NCBI RefSeq assembly: GCF_900142395.1
Contig: NZ_FRAS01000006.1
Location: 124,001 to 188,000 of the forward strand
DNA length: 64,000 bases
Direction of reading: 5' to 3'
DNA from: Hymenobacter psychrotolerans DSM 18569
GTDB lineage: Bacteria; Bacteroidota; Bacteroidia; Cytophagales; Hymenobacteraceae
Shown: one piece after another, positions 43,744 through 52,192 of the stretch
Position numbering within the stretch: the first letter of the stretch is position 1
Layout of the letters: each line of letters begins with the position of its first letter
Made by a program: the position numbers and the translations under genes
The notes under the pieces: model-generated
Seen by the model: the letters and a program-made list of their open reading frames with translations, nothing else
Told to the model about the DNA's origin: nothing
The model's database searches: none

Positions 43744-43751
43744 TATCTTTG
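43744..43751 (+). promoter_or_regulatory. ald promoter -7 element
   Basis: TATCTTTG, matching TAnnTTTG, 38 bp before the ald start codon. Confidence 0.6.
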
Positions 43752-43788
43752 CAGCCTCTTATTCCACCCATTACCATTCCGCTCTGCC

Positions 43789-44916
43789 ATGATCATCGGC
43801 GTACCGAAAGAAATCAAGAACAACGAAAACCGTGTAGGTCTGACGCCCGCCGGTGTAGCTGAATTCCGCAAGCATGGCCACGAGGTGTACGTGCAGGCCA
43901 CGGCCGGCAACGGCAGCGGCTTCTCCGATGCTGAGTATGAGCAGGCTGGCGCAACTGTTCTGCCGACTATTGCCGACGTGTACGGCAAGGCGGAAATGAT
44001 TGTAAAGGTGAAGGAGCCGATTGCCTCGGAGTACCCGCTCATCAAAGAAAACCAGCTGCTGTTCACGTACTTCCACTTTGCTTCGGGCGAGGAGCTGACC
44101 CACGCTATGATTGAGCGCAAAGCCGTGTGCCTGGCCTACGAAACTGTGGAGCTGCCGAACCGGGCCCTGCCCCTGCTCATTCCGATGAGCGAAGTGGCCG
44201 GCCGCATGGCCCCGCAGGAAGGTGCCAAGTACTTAGAAAAACCCCTGAAAGGCCGTGGCATTCTGCTCGGTGGCGTACCCGGCGTGAAACCTGCCGAAGT
44301 GCTGGTGCTGGGTGCCGGTATCGTGGGCACGCAGGCCGCTAAAATTGCTGCCGGCCTGGGCGCCAAGGTTACCGTGATGGACATCAGCCTGAACCGTCTG
44401 CGCGAGCTGGACGACTTCATGCCCAAAAACGTGGTGACGCAGTATTCCAACGAGTACAACATCCGCGAAGCCATCAAAACCGCCGACCTCATCATCGGGG
44501 CCGTGCTGATTCCGGGTGCCAAAGCGCCGCACCTCATCACGCGCGACATGCTGAAAACCATGCGCCCCGGTACGGTGCTCGTGGACGTGGCCGTGGACCA
44601 GGGTGGCTGCATCGAAACCTGCCGCCCCACTACCCACGAAGACCCGACCTTCATCATCGACGACATTGTGCACTACTGCGTGGCCAACATGCCGGGCGCG
44701 GTGCCTTACACTTCTACCCTGGCCCTGACCAACGCCACGCTGCCCTACGCCGTGAAGCTGGCCAACCTGGGCTGGCAGGAAGCCTGCCGCCGCGACGAGG
44801 CCCTGCGCCTCGGCCTGAACGTGGTGCACGGCAAAGTGGTGTATAAAGGCGTAGCCGACGCCTTCGGCCTGCCGCTGGAATCCGTAGAATCGGTGATGGA
44901 AGCTGCTGTTGCGTAA
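43789..44916 (+). CDS. ald: Alanine dehydrogenase
   Basis: A 375-residue NAD-dependent enzyme interconverting alanine and pyruvate plus ammonia. The N-terminal MIIGVPKEIKNNENRVGLTP is diagnostic for the AlaDH/PNT family; catalytic Lys and His lie in VKVKEP (about 74) and TYFHFASG (about 96). The NAD motif is VLGAGIVGTQAA (about 173-184), and VDVAVDQGGCIET completes the active site. Length matches alanine dehydrogenase. Promoter box and terminator flank it, so it is monocistronic. Confidence 0.95.
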   Translation: MIIGVPKEIKNNENRVGLTPAGVAEFRKHGHEVYVQATAGNGSGFSDAEYEQAGATVLPTIADVYGKAEMIVKVKEPIASEYPLIKENQLLFTYFHFASGEELTHAMIERKAVCLAYETVELPNRALPLLIPMSEVAGRMAPQEGAKYLEKPLKGRGILLGGVPGVKPAEVLVLGAGIVGTQAAKIAAGLGAKVTVMDISLNRLRELDDFMPKNVVTQYSNEYNIREAIKTADLIIGAVLIPGAKAPHLITRDMLKTMRPGTVLVDVAVDQGGCIETCRPTTHEDPTFIIDDIVHYCVANMPGAVPYTSTLALTNATLPYAVKLANLGWQEACRRDEALRLGLNVVHGKVVYKGVADAFGLPLESVESVMEAAVA

Positions 44917-44943
44917 GTAGCAGTTGACTATCAGATAAGTATG

Positions 44944-44990
44944 AATTGAGCGTTCGGGTGGTCTTTGGCTGCCGGAACGCTCAATTTTTC
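44944..44990 (+). terminator. ald terminator
   Basis: A 12-bp stem (44944-44955 and 44975-44986) with a 19-nt loop followed by a T-rich run. Confidence 0.75.
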
Positions 44991-45082
44991 TTTTGCTGGC
45001 CGCCTTTTCACTGCCGGCACTTACTCCGGAACAGGCCGGCGGCTACTTTTGCCGGGCTGCTTTCCACTCAGATAATTCTTCG

Positions 45083-45682
45083 ATGAAAGGCATTTTATAT
45101 ACGGGCGGCGAATTGACGGACCTCGTAAGCTTCGCGCGCCTGCCCGCCTACCTGCAGGCATTTCTGCGCGAGCAAAACGGTGTGGTGGCTTATTTCGGCG
45201 GGCTGCACATCCGGGGCTGCGTGGCTGAGCCTGCCTGGCACTCGCTGGCTGAGGCCTGGCAGGGCGAATCGGCGTTCTGGCGCAGCTACGACACGGTGCT
45301 GGAAACCGATATTCCGTTTGGGCAGGACTGCGCCGGCAACCAGTTTCTGCTGCGCGGCGACGCGGTGCTGTGGCTCGATACTGAAACCGGCGAGCTGGCT
45401 GATCTGGAGGTAGACTTCAAGCACTTCCTGTTCGGAGCCGAGAAGTTTCCGGTAGATGCGCTGAGCATGGAGCCGCTGCGGGCCTTTCAGCAAAGTGGCG
45501 GGGTGCTGCAACCGGGCCAGCTGCTGAGCGTGTACCCGCCGTTCTGCATGGCCACCGACGGCCAGCAACAACCCAGCATCAAGGCAGTAAGCGCGGCCGA
45601 GCGGCTGGCGTGGCTGGCCAGCTTCTACCGCCAGATCAAGGATCTGCCCGACGGGCAGTCTATCCGCTTCACCACCGAATAA
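45083..45682 (+). CDS. SMI1/KNR4 (SUKH) family protein
   Basis: A 199-residue soluble protein. LREQNGVVAYFGGLHIRGC near residues 30-48 is the SUKH-type motif (N-G-x-x-x-GGL-x-IRG) and VLWLDTETGELADLEVDFKHFL follows the fold. SUKH proteins often act as immunity proteins against polymorphic toxins, but no toxin gene lies beside this one, so a housekeeping regulatory role is as likely. Starts at ATG 45083. The LTA-synthase-like gene begins 9 bp later, so they may be co-transcribed. Confidence 0.8.
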   Translation: MKGILYTGGELTDLVSFARLPAYLQAFLREQNGVVAYFGGLHIRGCVAEPAWHSLAEAWQGESAFWRSYDTVLETDIPFGQDCAGNQFLLRGDAVLWLDTETGELADLEVDFKHFLFGAEKFPVDALSMEPLRAFQQSGGVLQPGQLLSVYPPFCMATDGQQQPSIKAVSAAERLAWLASFYRQIKDLPDGQSIRFTTE

Positions 45683-45691
45683 TTCCGCTGC

Positions 45692-47599
45692 GTGCGCGCC
45701 ATTCCGTCCCTTACCGTACAGTTGCTGCTGCGCCGGTTTGCCCTGCTGCTGGGGGCCTATGCGCTGCTGCGCCTGGGGTTCTACTGGGCCAACCGGGCCG
45801 TGTTTCAGGAAGCCTCTACCGGGCAGGTGCTGCTCGCCTTCTGGCACGGCTTCCGCTTTGATATTGCGGGGCTGCTGCTGCTGAACATTCCGTTTCTGCT
45901 GCTCTCGTTTGTGCCCAGCTACAGCCGGGGCTGGCAGAAGCTGGTGCGTGGCGTGTACCTCGTGCTCAACGCCACGGGCTATATGCTCAACATCGTGGAC
46001 ACGCAGTATTTCAAGTTTATCGGGCGGCGCACTTCCGATGAGCTGTTCACCATCACCGGCGACATTGAGCGGCAGGCTGGGCAGCTGGTGTGGCACTACT
46101 GGTTTCTGGTGCCGCCGTTTCTGCTGCTGTTTGCCCTCACGTGGTATTTCTACCCGATGCCGCCGACGCACGCCGTGGCCCGGCAGCGGCCGGCGCCGCG
46201 CCGCTGGCTGAGGTTTGGCGTGGAGCTGGTGCTGGTGGCCGGCCTTACGGTGCTGGGCATTCGGGGCGGCTGGCAGCTGAAGCCGCTGCGCACCGGCGTG
46301 GCCTTCGTGCAGACGCCGCCTTCCCTCGGCCACGTTGCCCTGAACAGCACCTTCACGTTTCTGAAAAGCCTGGGCTCCCAGCCGGCCGACCGGCGCACCT
46401 ATTTTGCGTCGCGGGAGGCGCTGTGGCCGGTGCTGGCCGCGCACTACCCGGCGCCGCGCCCCACCACTACCCACCCACCCGACAACGTGGTGATTCTGCT
46501 GGTAGAAAGCTTCGCCTCGGAGTACAACGGTATCGAAAATGGCGGCCAGGGCTACACGCCGTTTTTCGACTCGCTGGCGACCAAGGGGCTGTTTTTTCGG
46601 GAGCATTATGCCAACGGGCGCCGCTCCATTGAGGCGCTGCCGGCCGTGCTGGCAGGCCTGCCGGGCCTGATGGAAAGCTCGTTTATCACCTCCCGGTTCC
46701 AGACCAACGAGCTGCACGGCTTAGGCGAGCTGCTGAACCGGCAGGGCTACCGCACCTCGGTGTTTCATGGGGCCCAGAACGGCACCATGGGCTTCAATAT
46801 GTTTGCGGGCATGGTAGGCGTGCAGCAGTACTACGGCCTGAGCGAATACCCCGGCGGCAGCAGCAGCCCCGACTTCGACGGGCACTGGGGCATTTTCGAC
46901 GAACCCTACCTGCAGTACTTTGCCCGGGAGCTGACCAAGCAGCCGCAGCCGTTTTTCTCCACCGTCTTCACGCTCACCTCGCACGAGCCGTTTCCGGTGC
47001 CGCCGCGATACAAAAACCGTTTCGCGCCCGGCGGCCTGCCCATTCACGCCTCCATCCGCTACACCGACTACGCCCTGCGGCAGTTTTTCCGGACGGCCGC
47101 GCAGCAGCCCTGGTACCAGAACACGCTCTTTATTCTGCTGGCCGACCACACCTCCCAAACACTGCGGCCGGAATACCAGAATACACTGGGCTCCTACAAA
47201 ACGCCGCTGCTGCTGTTCCACCCCGGCCGCCAATTGCCGCCCGCCAACGTACACCGCATCACGCAGCAGGCCGACGTGCCCGCCACCGTGCTGGACTACC
47301 TGGGCCTGGGGGCCAGCCGCCAGCAGCTGCTGCCATTCGGCTACTCGGTGTTTGATACGGCCGGCCAGGGCCGCGCGCTGTTTCTGAGCGGCGGCTCCTA
47401 CTGGCTTGTGCACCACGACTTCGTGACGGAGCTGACCACCGACAACCGCATCCGCCTCTACCCCTACCAGACCCACCTGCTACCCGCTCAGCCCCTGGCC
47501 AACCCCGACCCGGCAAAGGTGCGGCAGTATGGCGACGAGCTGAAAGCCTGCGTACAGCTGTTTGCCAACGGCCTCGCCGACAACTCCCTATACCGGTAA
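45692..47599 (+). CDS. LTA synthase-like membrane sulfatase family protein
   Basis: A 635-residue protein with five N-terminal membrane segments (about 7-180) and a periplasmic alkaline-phosphatase/sulfatase-fold domain (about 265-560). Conserved parts: NVVILLVESFASEYNG (first metal-binding Glu), RRSIEALPAVLAGLPG (nucleophile Ser in place of the Thr of LtaS), VFHGAQNGTMGFN, FTLTSHEPF and FILLADHTSQ (metal-binding Asp-His). Family members transfer phosphoglycerol or phosphoethanolamine groups to envelope lipids or glycans. Translation starts at GTG 45692, 9 bp after the SUKH gene. Confidence 0.9.
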   Translation: MRAIPSLTVQLLLRRFALLLGAYALLRLGFYWANRAVFQEASTGQVLLAFWHGFRFDIAGLLLLNIPFLLLSFVPSYSRGWQKLVRGVYLVLNATGYMLNIVDTQYFKFIGRRTSDELFTITGDIERQAGQLVWHYWFLVPPFLLLFALTWYFYPMPPTHAVARQRPAPRRWLRFGVELVLVAGLTVLGIRGGWQLKPLRTGVAFVQTPPSLGHVALNSTFTFLKSLGSQPADRRTYFASREALWPVLAAHYPAPRPTTTHPPDNVVILLVESFASEYNGIENGGQGYTPFFDSLATKGLFFREHYANGRRSIEALPAVLAGLPGLMESSFITSRFQTNELHGLGELLNRQGYRTSVFHGAQNGTMGFNMFAGMVGVQQYYGLSEYPGGSSSPDFDGHWGIFDEPYLQYFARELTKQPQPFFSTVFTLTSHEPFPVPPRYKNRFAPGGLPIHASIRYTDYALRQFFRTAAQQPWYQNTLFILLADHTSQTLRPEYQNTLGSYKTPLLLFHPGRQLPPANVHRITQQADVPATVLDYLGLGASRQQLLPFGYSVFDTAGQGRALFLSGGSYWLVHHDFVTELTTDNRIRLYPYQTHLLPAQPLANPDPAKVRQYGDELKACVQLFANGLADNSLYR

Positions 47600-47623
47600 A
47601 AGCTGGGCACGGGGCGCGGGCCC

Positions 47624-48082
47624 TTACGGCTGAGTCAGCGTCTCATACAGGGGCACTTCCGCCAGCCGCTCATTGGTGCGCTCCGCAAAATTCACCCGCC
47701 AGCAGAAGTGGCTCACGCCATTCGTGAGCAGCAGCAGCGGCGCCCCGATGGTCTGGTTGTAGGTGGCTGCCTGCATAGCCACGGCCGCCGTTATCGGCAC
47801 GGTGGGGCGCTTGCATTCTACCAGCAGCAGCGGCTGGCCATCCGGGCCGAGGGCTACGAGGTCGGTGCGCTTCTGGCGCTGGTTGTAGCGGTGGCCCTGC
47901 TCCAGGCTCAGCAGGCCTTTGGGGTAGCCCCGGTGCTGTATCAGGTAGTGCACCACGTGCTGGCGCACCCATTCTTCGGGGGTTAGCACCACGTGCTTGC
48001 GGCGCAGAATATCCCAGATCAACAGATTTTCGCCGGATTGTGTAACTTTGTATTCGAAAGGCGGCAGGTTCAGCTCTTGCAT
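47624..48082 (-). CDS. Type I restriction HsdR N-terminal domain protein (HSDR_N_2)
   Basis: A 152-residue PD-(D/E)xK-fold protein. It reads LIWDILRRKHVVLTPEEWVRQHVVHYL, then RTDLVALGPDGQPLLLVECKRP, where Asp and Glu-x-Lys are the nuclease residues, then QAATYNQTIGAPLLLLTNG. Stand-alone forms are conserved in Bacteroidota and are not part of a restriction operon; no hsdM/hsdS genes are near. The probable transcription start coincides with the ATG at 48082, so translation may be leaderless. Confidence 0.88.
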   Translation of the reverse strand: MQELNLPPFEYKVTQSGENLLIWDILRRKHVVLTPEEWVRQHVVHYLIQHRGYPKGLLSLEQGHRYNQRQKRTDLVALGPDGQPLLLVECKRPTVPITAAVAMQAATYNQTIGAPLLLLTNGVSHFCWRVNFAERTNERLAEVPLYETLTQP

Positions 48083-48088
48083 CACCTC

Positions 48089-48096
48089 CAAAGGTA
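48089..48096 (-). promoter_or_regulatory. Promoter -7 element, possibly leaderless transcript
   Basis: Minus-strand TACCTTTG ending seven bases before the start codon at 48082, so transcription and translation could start together. Confidence 0.5.
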
Positions 48097-48277
48097 CGGC
48101 CCCCGAACTCCGGTTCCCGCTTTTCCCTCCGTACCGTCACATCCTCTTGGCAAGGGTCTGACGGTTTTTTCGTACCCGAAAGAGCCGCTGACAGCAAAGA
48201 AAATCAGGTTCCCAACCATTTTCGCTGCCGCCCGTCTGTCTTTCTTCACTTACTAATCATCCACTCACTACCTGCCT

Positions 48278-49051
48278 ATGAAATCCAAAGCCGACATCGT
48301 TGAGAACTGGCTGCCCCGCTACACCGGCGTACCCTTGAAGGAATTTGGCCAGTATATCCTGCTGACCAACTTTATCAACTACGTGCACATGTTTGCCGAG
48401 CAGTTCGGCGTTGCCGTTCAGGGTCTCGATAAACCGATGCAGACGGCCACGGCCAACGGCATCACCATCATCAACTTTGGCATGGGCTCCCCGATGGCGG
48501 CTACCGTCATGGACCTGCTGTCGGCCGTGAAGCCCAAAGCAGCACTGTTTCTGGGCAAGTGCGGCGGCCTGAAAAACAAGACGAAGCTCGGCGACCTGAT
48601 CCTGCCCATCGCCGCTATCCGGGGCGAGGGTACTTCCGACGACTACCTGCCGGCCGAAATTCCGGCCCTGCCCTCTTTCCGCCTGCAGCGGGCCGTGAGC
48701 AGCATGATCAAGAAGCACGAGAAGGACTACTGGACCGGCACGGTGTACACCACCAACCGCCGCGTGTGGGAGCACGACGAGAATTTCAAGGAGTATCTGC
48801 GCCAGATCCGAGCCATGGCCGTGGATATGGAAACGGCCACCATTTTCACGGTAGGCTTCGTGAATGAAATTCCGCACGGCGCGCTGCTGCTGGTGAGCGA
48901 CAACCCCATGACGCCGGAAGGCGTGAAAACGTCGGAGAGCGACAAGAAGGTAACTACCGACTTCGTGAACACGCACCTGCAGATTGGTATCGACTCGCTG
49001 ATGGAGCTGAAAAACTCCGGCGAATCGGTGAAGCACATGCGCTTCGAGTAG
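48278..49051 (+). CDS. AMP nucleosidase
   Basis: A 257-residue enzyme of the phosphorylase superfamily that splits AMP into adenine and ribose-5-phosphate. Marks include INFGMGSPMAATVMDLL, FLGKCGGLKNKTKLGD (phosphate loop), AMAVDMETATIF (Glu that binds ribose) and LLLVSDNPMTPEGVKT. It is the short Bacteroidota form lacking the E. coli Amn N-terminal domain. Ends at a hairpin terminator. Confidence 0.9.
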   Translation: MKSKADIVENWLPRYTGVPLKEFGQYILLTNFINYVHMFAEQFGVAVQGLDKPMQTATANGITIINFGMGSPMAATVMDLLSAVKPKAALFLGKCGGLKNKTKLGDLILPIAAIRGEGTSDDYLPAEIPALPSFRLQRAVSSMIKKHEKDYWTGTVYTTNRRVWEHDENFKEYLRQIRAMAVDMETATIFTVGFVNEIPHGALLLVSDNPMTPEGVKTSESDKKVTTDFVNTHLQIGIDSLMELKNSGESVKHMRFE

Positions 49052-49099
49052 CCGCGGCGGCTGGTGCCGCTGTTTGCGGCACCGCTCTGTACAGAATGA

Positions 49100-49138
49100 A
49101 AAAAATCCTCAGTGCCTGGTTGGCGCTGAGGATTTTTT
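49100..49138 (+). terminator. Terminator after AMP nucleosidase gene
   Basis: A 17-bp stem with one G-U pair (49100-49116 and 49122-49138), 5-nt loop, A6 before and T6 within the right arm. Confidence 0.85.
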
Positions 49139-49217
49139 GTTGTGCAGCACGTTGTGCTTCCCGTATCTTGCTTCTACTTATGCCTTATAGCTCTACCCGC
49201 TCATACAACCCGCCTCT

Positions 49218-49649
49218 ATGACTTCCTTTGCTACTGCGTATCTGGATGTCACGTACGATGAAACCCAGCACCTGCTTTCTGGCCGCTGGAAGCGGGGCGT
49301 AATGCCGTTTGAGCTGCAGCAGGGCTATTCCGCCATCCTCGATGTGGCCGCCGCTACCAACTGCCGTTTCTGGCTGCTCGATATCCGACGCCGGACCGGG
49401 GTGGACGCCTCAGACGTGTTCTGGATAACCGAGGAGTTCTTCCCGAAGCTGCAGCCGCGCATGGGCCACACTACCTACATGGCCTTCCTGATGTCGCCGC
49501 ACCATCTGGCCGGTGTTTTAGCCGGCAACGGCGCCGACATCGACTCGGCCCCGGATGGCCTGCCCTATGCTTTTCAGCGCTTCACCGACGAGCCGGCTGC
49601 CCTAGTCTGGCTGGAGCACTGCCATCAGCACGATTCGGTGGAGCGGTAA
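49218..49649 (+). CDS. STAS/SpoIIAA-like small protein (copy B)
   Basis: A 143-residue soluble protein starting ATAYLDVTYDETQHLLSGRW, with the strand-helix layout CRFWLLDIRRRTG and a C-terminal helix ending LVWLEHCHQ. It has the same length and order of elements as the protein at 31142. Probably a small regulatory or sensing domain protein; no enzyme motif is visible. Confidence 0.65.
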   Translation: MTSFATAYLDVTYDETQHLLSGRWKRGVMPFELQQGYSAILDVAAATNCRFWLLDIRRRTGVDASDVFWITEEFFPKLQPRMGHTTYMAFLMSPHHLAGVLAGNGADIDSAPDGLPYAFQRFTDEPAALVWLEHCHQHDSVER

Positions 49650-49726
49650 GCGCCGGTGAGCCAGTGCGGCACGGGGTTCTGGTTGCGGCGCAGCGCTGAT
49701 CCTCACTTTTGCGCTACTTTCGCGGC

Positions 49727-51382
49727 ATGCTTCAACCTTTCCGCTCCCTGGCCCTGCTGTTGCTGCCGGCCCTGCTTACCTGCTGCCAAAGCACTTCCCG
49801 CCAGACCGCCGACCTGGTGGTATATAACGCCACCGTATATACCGTCGATTCTGCGTTCAGCAAGGCACAGGCGTTTGCCGTGAAAGACGGCAAGTTTGTG
49901 GGCGTAGGTTCCGCCGATGACATTCGGGGCCGGTTTCAGGCCGCGCAGGAAGTAGACGCACAAGGCCAGTTCATCTATCCGGGCTTTTATGATGCGCACT
50001 GCCACTTCTACCGCTATGCGCTAGGGTTGCGCGCCGCCGACCTTACCGGCACCGGCTCCTGGAAGGAAGTAGTGCAGAAGCTGCAGCAGCAACGCCAGCA
50101 GTACCCGCAGGCAGCCTGGCTGACGGGCCGTGGCTGGGACCAGAACGACTGGCCCAACAAGCAGTTTCCGACCAAAGACACCCTCGATGCGCTGTTTCCG
50201 AACACGCCGGTGTTCATTATCCGGGTAGACGGGCACGCGGCCCTCGTGAACCAGAAGGCGCTGGATTTGGCCGGCGTCACGGCCCGGACGCCCATCAGCG
50301 GCGGCACCATCACGAAAGACGCGTCCGGCAAGCTCACGGGGTTGCTGGTTGACAATGCCGTGGACCTGGTTTCCGCCAAAATCCCTGACCCCACGCCCGC
50401 CGAAGCCACTGCGCTGTTGCTCGAAGCCCAGCAGCTGTGCCTGGCGGTGGGCCTCACCAGCCTCGCCGACGCCGGCCTAGACAAAGCCAACATCGACCAG
50501 CTGGCAGCGTTGCAGCAGCAGGGCAAGCTGAAGCTGCGCCTCTACGCCATGCTCAACCCCACGGCGGCCAACAAAAACTTCTACTTCAAAAACGGCCCAA
50601 TACTCGACGAGCGGCTCACAGTGAGTTCCTTCAAGGTGTATGCTGATGGGGCCCTGGGCTCCCGTGGGGCCTGCCTGGTAGAGCCCTACGCCGACCGGCC
50701 CAAGGAAACCGGCTTCCTGCTCTCCACCGAAAAGGAATACCGCGCCCTGGCCCAGGAAATTGCGGCCAGCAAGTTCCAGATGAACACCCATGCCATCGGC
50801 GACTCGGCCAACCGTATCATCCTCAACATCTACGGCGAGGCCCTGAAAGGCCAGAAAGACCGGCGCTGGCGCATCGAGCACGCCCAGGTTATCACGCCCG
50901 CCGACATGCCCAAGTTCGGGCAGTTTGGCATTGTGCCGTCGGTGCAGCCCACGCACGCCACTTCCGATATGTACTGGGCCGGCGAGCGGCTGGGGGCGCA
51001 ACGCCTGAAAACGGCCTACGCCTACGAAGAGCTGCGCAAGCAGTACGGCCAGGTGGCTATCGGCTCCGATTTCCCGGTGGAGGACATCAACCCGCTGTTT
51101 GGCTTCCACTCGGCGGTGGCCCGGCAGGATGCCAAGAACTACCCTGAAGGCGGCTTCCAGATGGAGAACGTGCTGAGCCGCCCCGATGCGCTGCGCGGCA
51201 TGACCACCTGGGCTGCCCACGCCGCCTTTCAGGAAAAGCAGAAAGGCAGCATCCGGCCCGGCATGGCCGCCGACTTTGTGATGCTGAACACCGACCTGCT
51301 GGAAGCGCCCAAAGAGCAGCTGCGCGGCGCGAAAGTGCAGCAAACCTGGATTGCCGGCGAGAAGGTGTTCGGCGGCAAATAG
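49727..51382 (+). CDS. Amidohydrolase lipoprotein (YtcJ-like)
   Basis: A 551-residue metal-dependent hydrolase of the YtcJ/amidohydrolase-3 group. A lipobox (LLTCC, residues about 15-19) anchors it to the envelope. The metal site is visible as DAHCHF (about 84-89), HAIGDSANR and EHAQ, with IGSDFPVEDINP (Asp) closing the barrel. Substrate unknown; relatives act on amides and cyclic ureides. ATG 49727 is chosen over TTG 49709 as it gives a proper lipoprotein signal. Confidence 0.88.
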   Translation: MLQPFRSLALLLLPALLTCCQSTSRQTADLVVYNATVYTVDSAFSKAQAFAVKDGKFVGVGSADDIRGRFQAAQEVDAQGQFIYPGFYDAHCHFYRYALGLRAADLTGTGSWKEVVQKLQQQRQQYPQAAWLTGRGWDQNDWPNKQFPTKDTLDALFPNTPVFIIRVDGHAALVNQKALDLAGVTARTPISGGTITKDASGKLTGLLVDNAVDLVSAKIPDPTPAEATALLLEAQQLCLAVGLTSLADAGLDKANIDQLAALQQQGKLKLRLYAMLNPTAANKNFYFKNGPILDERLTVSSFKVYADGALGSRGACLVEPYADRPKETGFLLSTEKEYRALAQEIAASKFQMNTHAIGDSANRIILNIYGEALKGQKDRRWRIEHAQVITPADMPKFGQFGIVPSVQPTHATSDMYWAGERLGAQRLKTAYAYEELRKQYGQVAIGSDFPVEDINPLFGFHSAVARQDAKNYPEGGFQMENVLSRPDALRGMTTWAAHAAFQEKQKGSIRPGMAADFVMLNTDLLEAPKEQLRGAKVQQTWIAGEKVFGGK

Positions 51383-51428
51383 CCCTACCCATATAACCGC
51401 TACCCAAGGCTGACTTCCCGAATGCAAT

Positions 51429-51512
51429 GAAGGACCTGATTATGCTAGAACGACCATCGTACTCACGGTTCGTTTCAGCGTAATCAGGTCCTTCACTGCG
51501 CTCAGGAGGACA
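51429..51512. repeat. Dispersed palindromic repeat, copy 4
   Basis: Perfect 14-bp arms GAAGGACCTGATTA (51429-51442) and its complement (51481-51494), followed by the family tail ACTGCGCTCAGGAGGACAG (51495-51513 region). The matching outer left arm is missing, so this copy has decayed on one side. Confidence 0.8.
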
Positions 51513-51538
51513 GATAATTTCTACCCGTCACCACACTC

Positions 51539-52054
51539 CTAGCCCCGTACCGGGCCTTCATCGGCGGAGCCGCCGTAGATGGCGGGCACCGGAATATCGA
51601 GCAGGCGCAGGTACACGGAAAGCTGGCCGCGGTGATGAATGAGGTGGTTGAGCACCATGGTGCGGGCCACGGCGGCGCGGGGCAGCGTCATGAGCACCTT
51701 GTCGCCCATGCGCAACGACCAGTTGCCGTGGAACGTGGCGTCGTCTACCTGCTCCAGCGCCTTATGAATGTTCTCGCCGTTCACGTCGAAGCGGCTCAGC
51801 ACTTCGTCGGTGGTAGCGGCATTTGACATCTTCACGGTCGTCACGTCGGTGTCGGGGCCGGCCAGCGACACTTCCAGGAAGGCCACCAGATTGGCCATGT
51901 GCGAGGCCAGGCTCCCAATCGACATAGACTTGGGGTGAGGCTGCCAGCTGAACTGCTCGGTGGGCACGCGCTCCAGCAGGCGGCGGGTTAGCTTGAGCTC
52001 GGTGCGCAGCTCCTGGCTGAGAGCGGCTTGCAGGGTGGGTTGGGCGTCGGACAT
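51539..52054 (-). CDS. DinB family protein
   Basis: A 171-residue four-helix-bundle protein of the DinB/YfiT superfamily. Likely metal ligands are the His of IGSLASHMANL and the two in NHLIHHRGQLSVYLR near residue 145. Members include thiol transferases and many proteins of unknown role. It lies 138 bp before, and co-directional with, the MFS transporter gene. Confidence 0.88.
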   Translation of the reverse strand: MSDAQPTLQAALSQELRTELKLTRRLLERVPTEQFSWQPHPKSMSIGSLASHMANLVAFLEVSLAGPDTDVTTVKMSNAATTDEVLSRFDVNGENIHKALEQVDDATFHGNWSLRMGDKVLMTLPRAAVARTMVLNHLIHHRGQLSVYLRLLDIPVPAIYGGSADEGPVRG

Positions 52055-52192
52055 ACGGAAGCGAGGAAATGGGGTGAAAGATGTGCCAGCACTAACAGCG
52101 CAGGCCGTTATTGGTTGGGCGCGGCCGCAAAAAACCGCTGCCCCACCTCCCGAAGGTAGCAGAGCAGCGATTGTCTGGGCTATGGCAGAAAA

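Noticed and set aside
45083-45682. Toxin-immunity pair around the SUKH protein
   Set aside because: The neighbours are alanine dehydrogenase and an envelope enzyme; no toxin-like protein is adjacent.
47624-48082. Restriction-modification system
   Set aside because: Only a stand-alone HSDR_N_2 domain protein is present; no methylase or specificity gene adjoins it.
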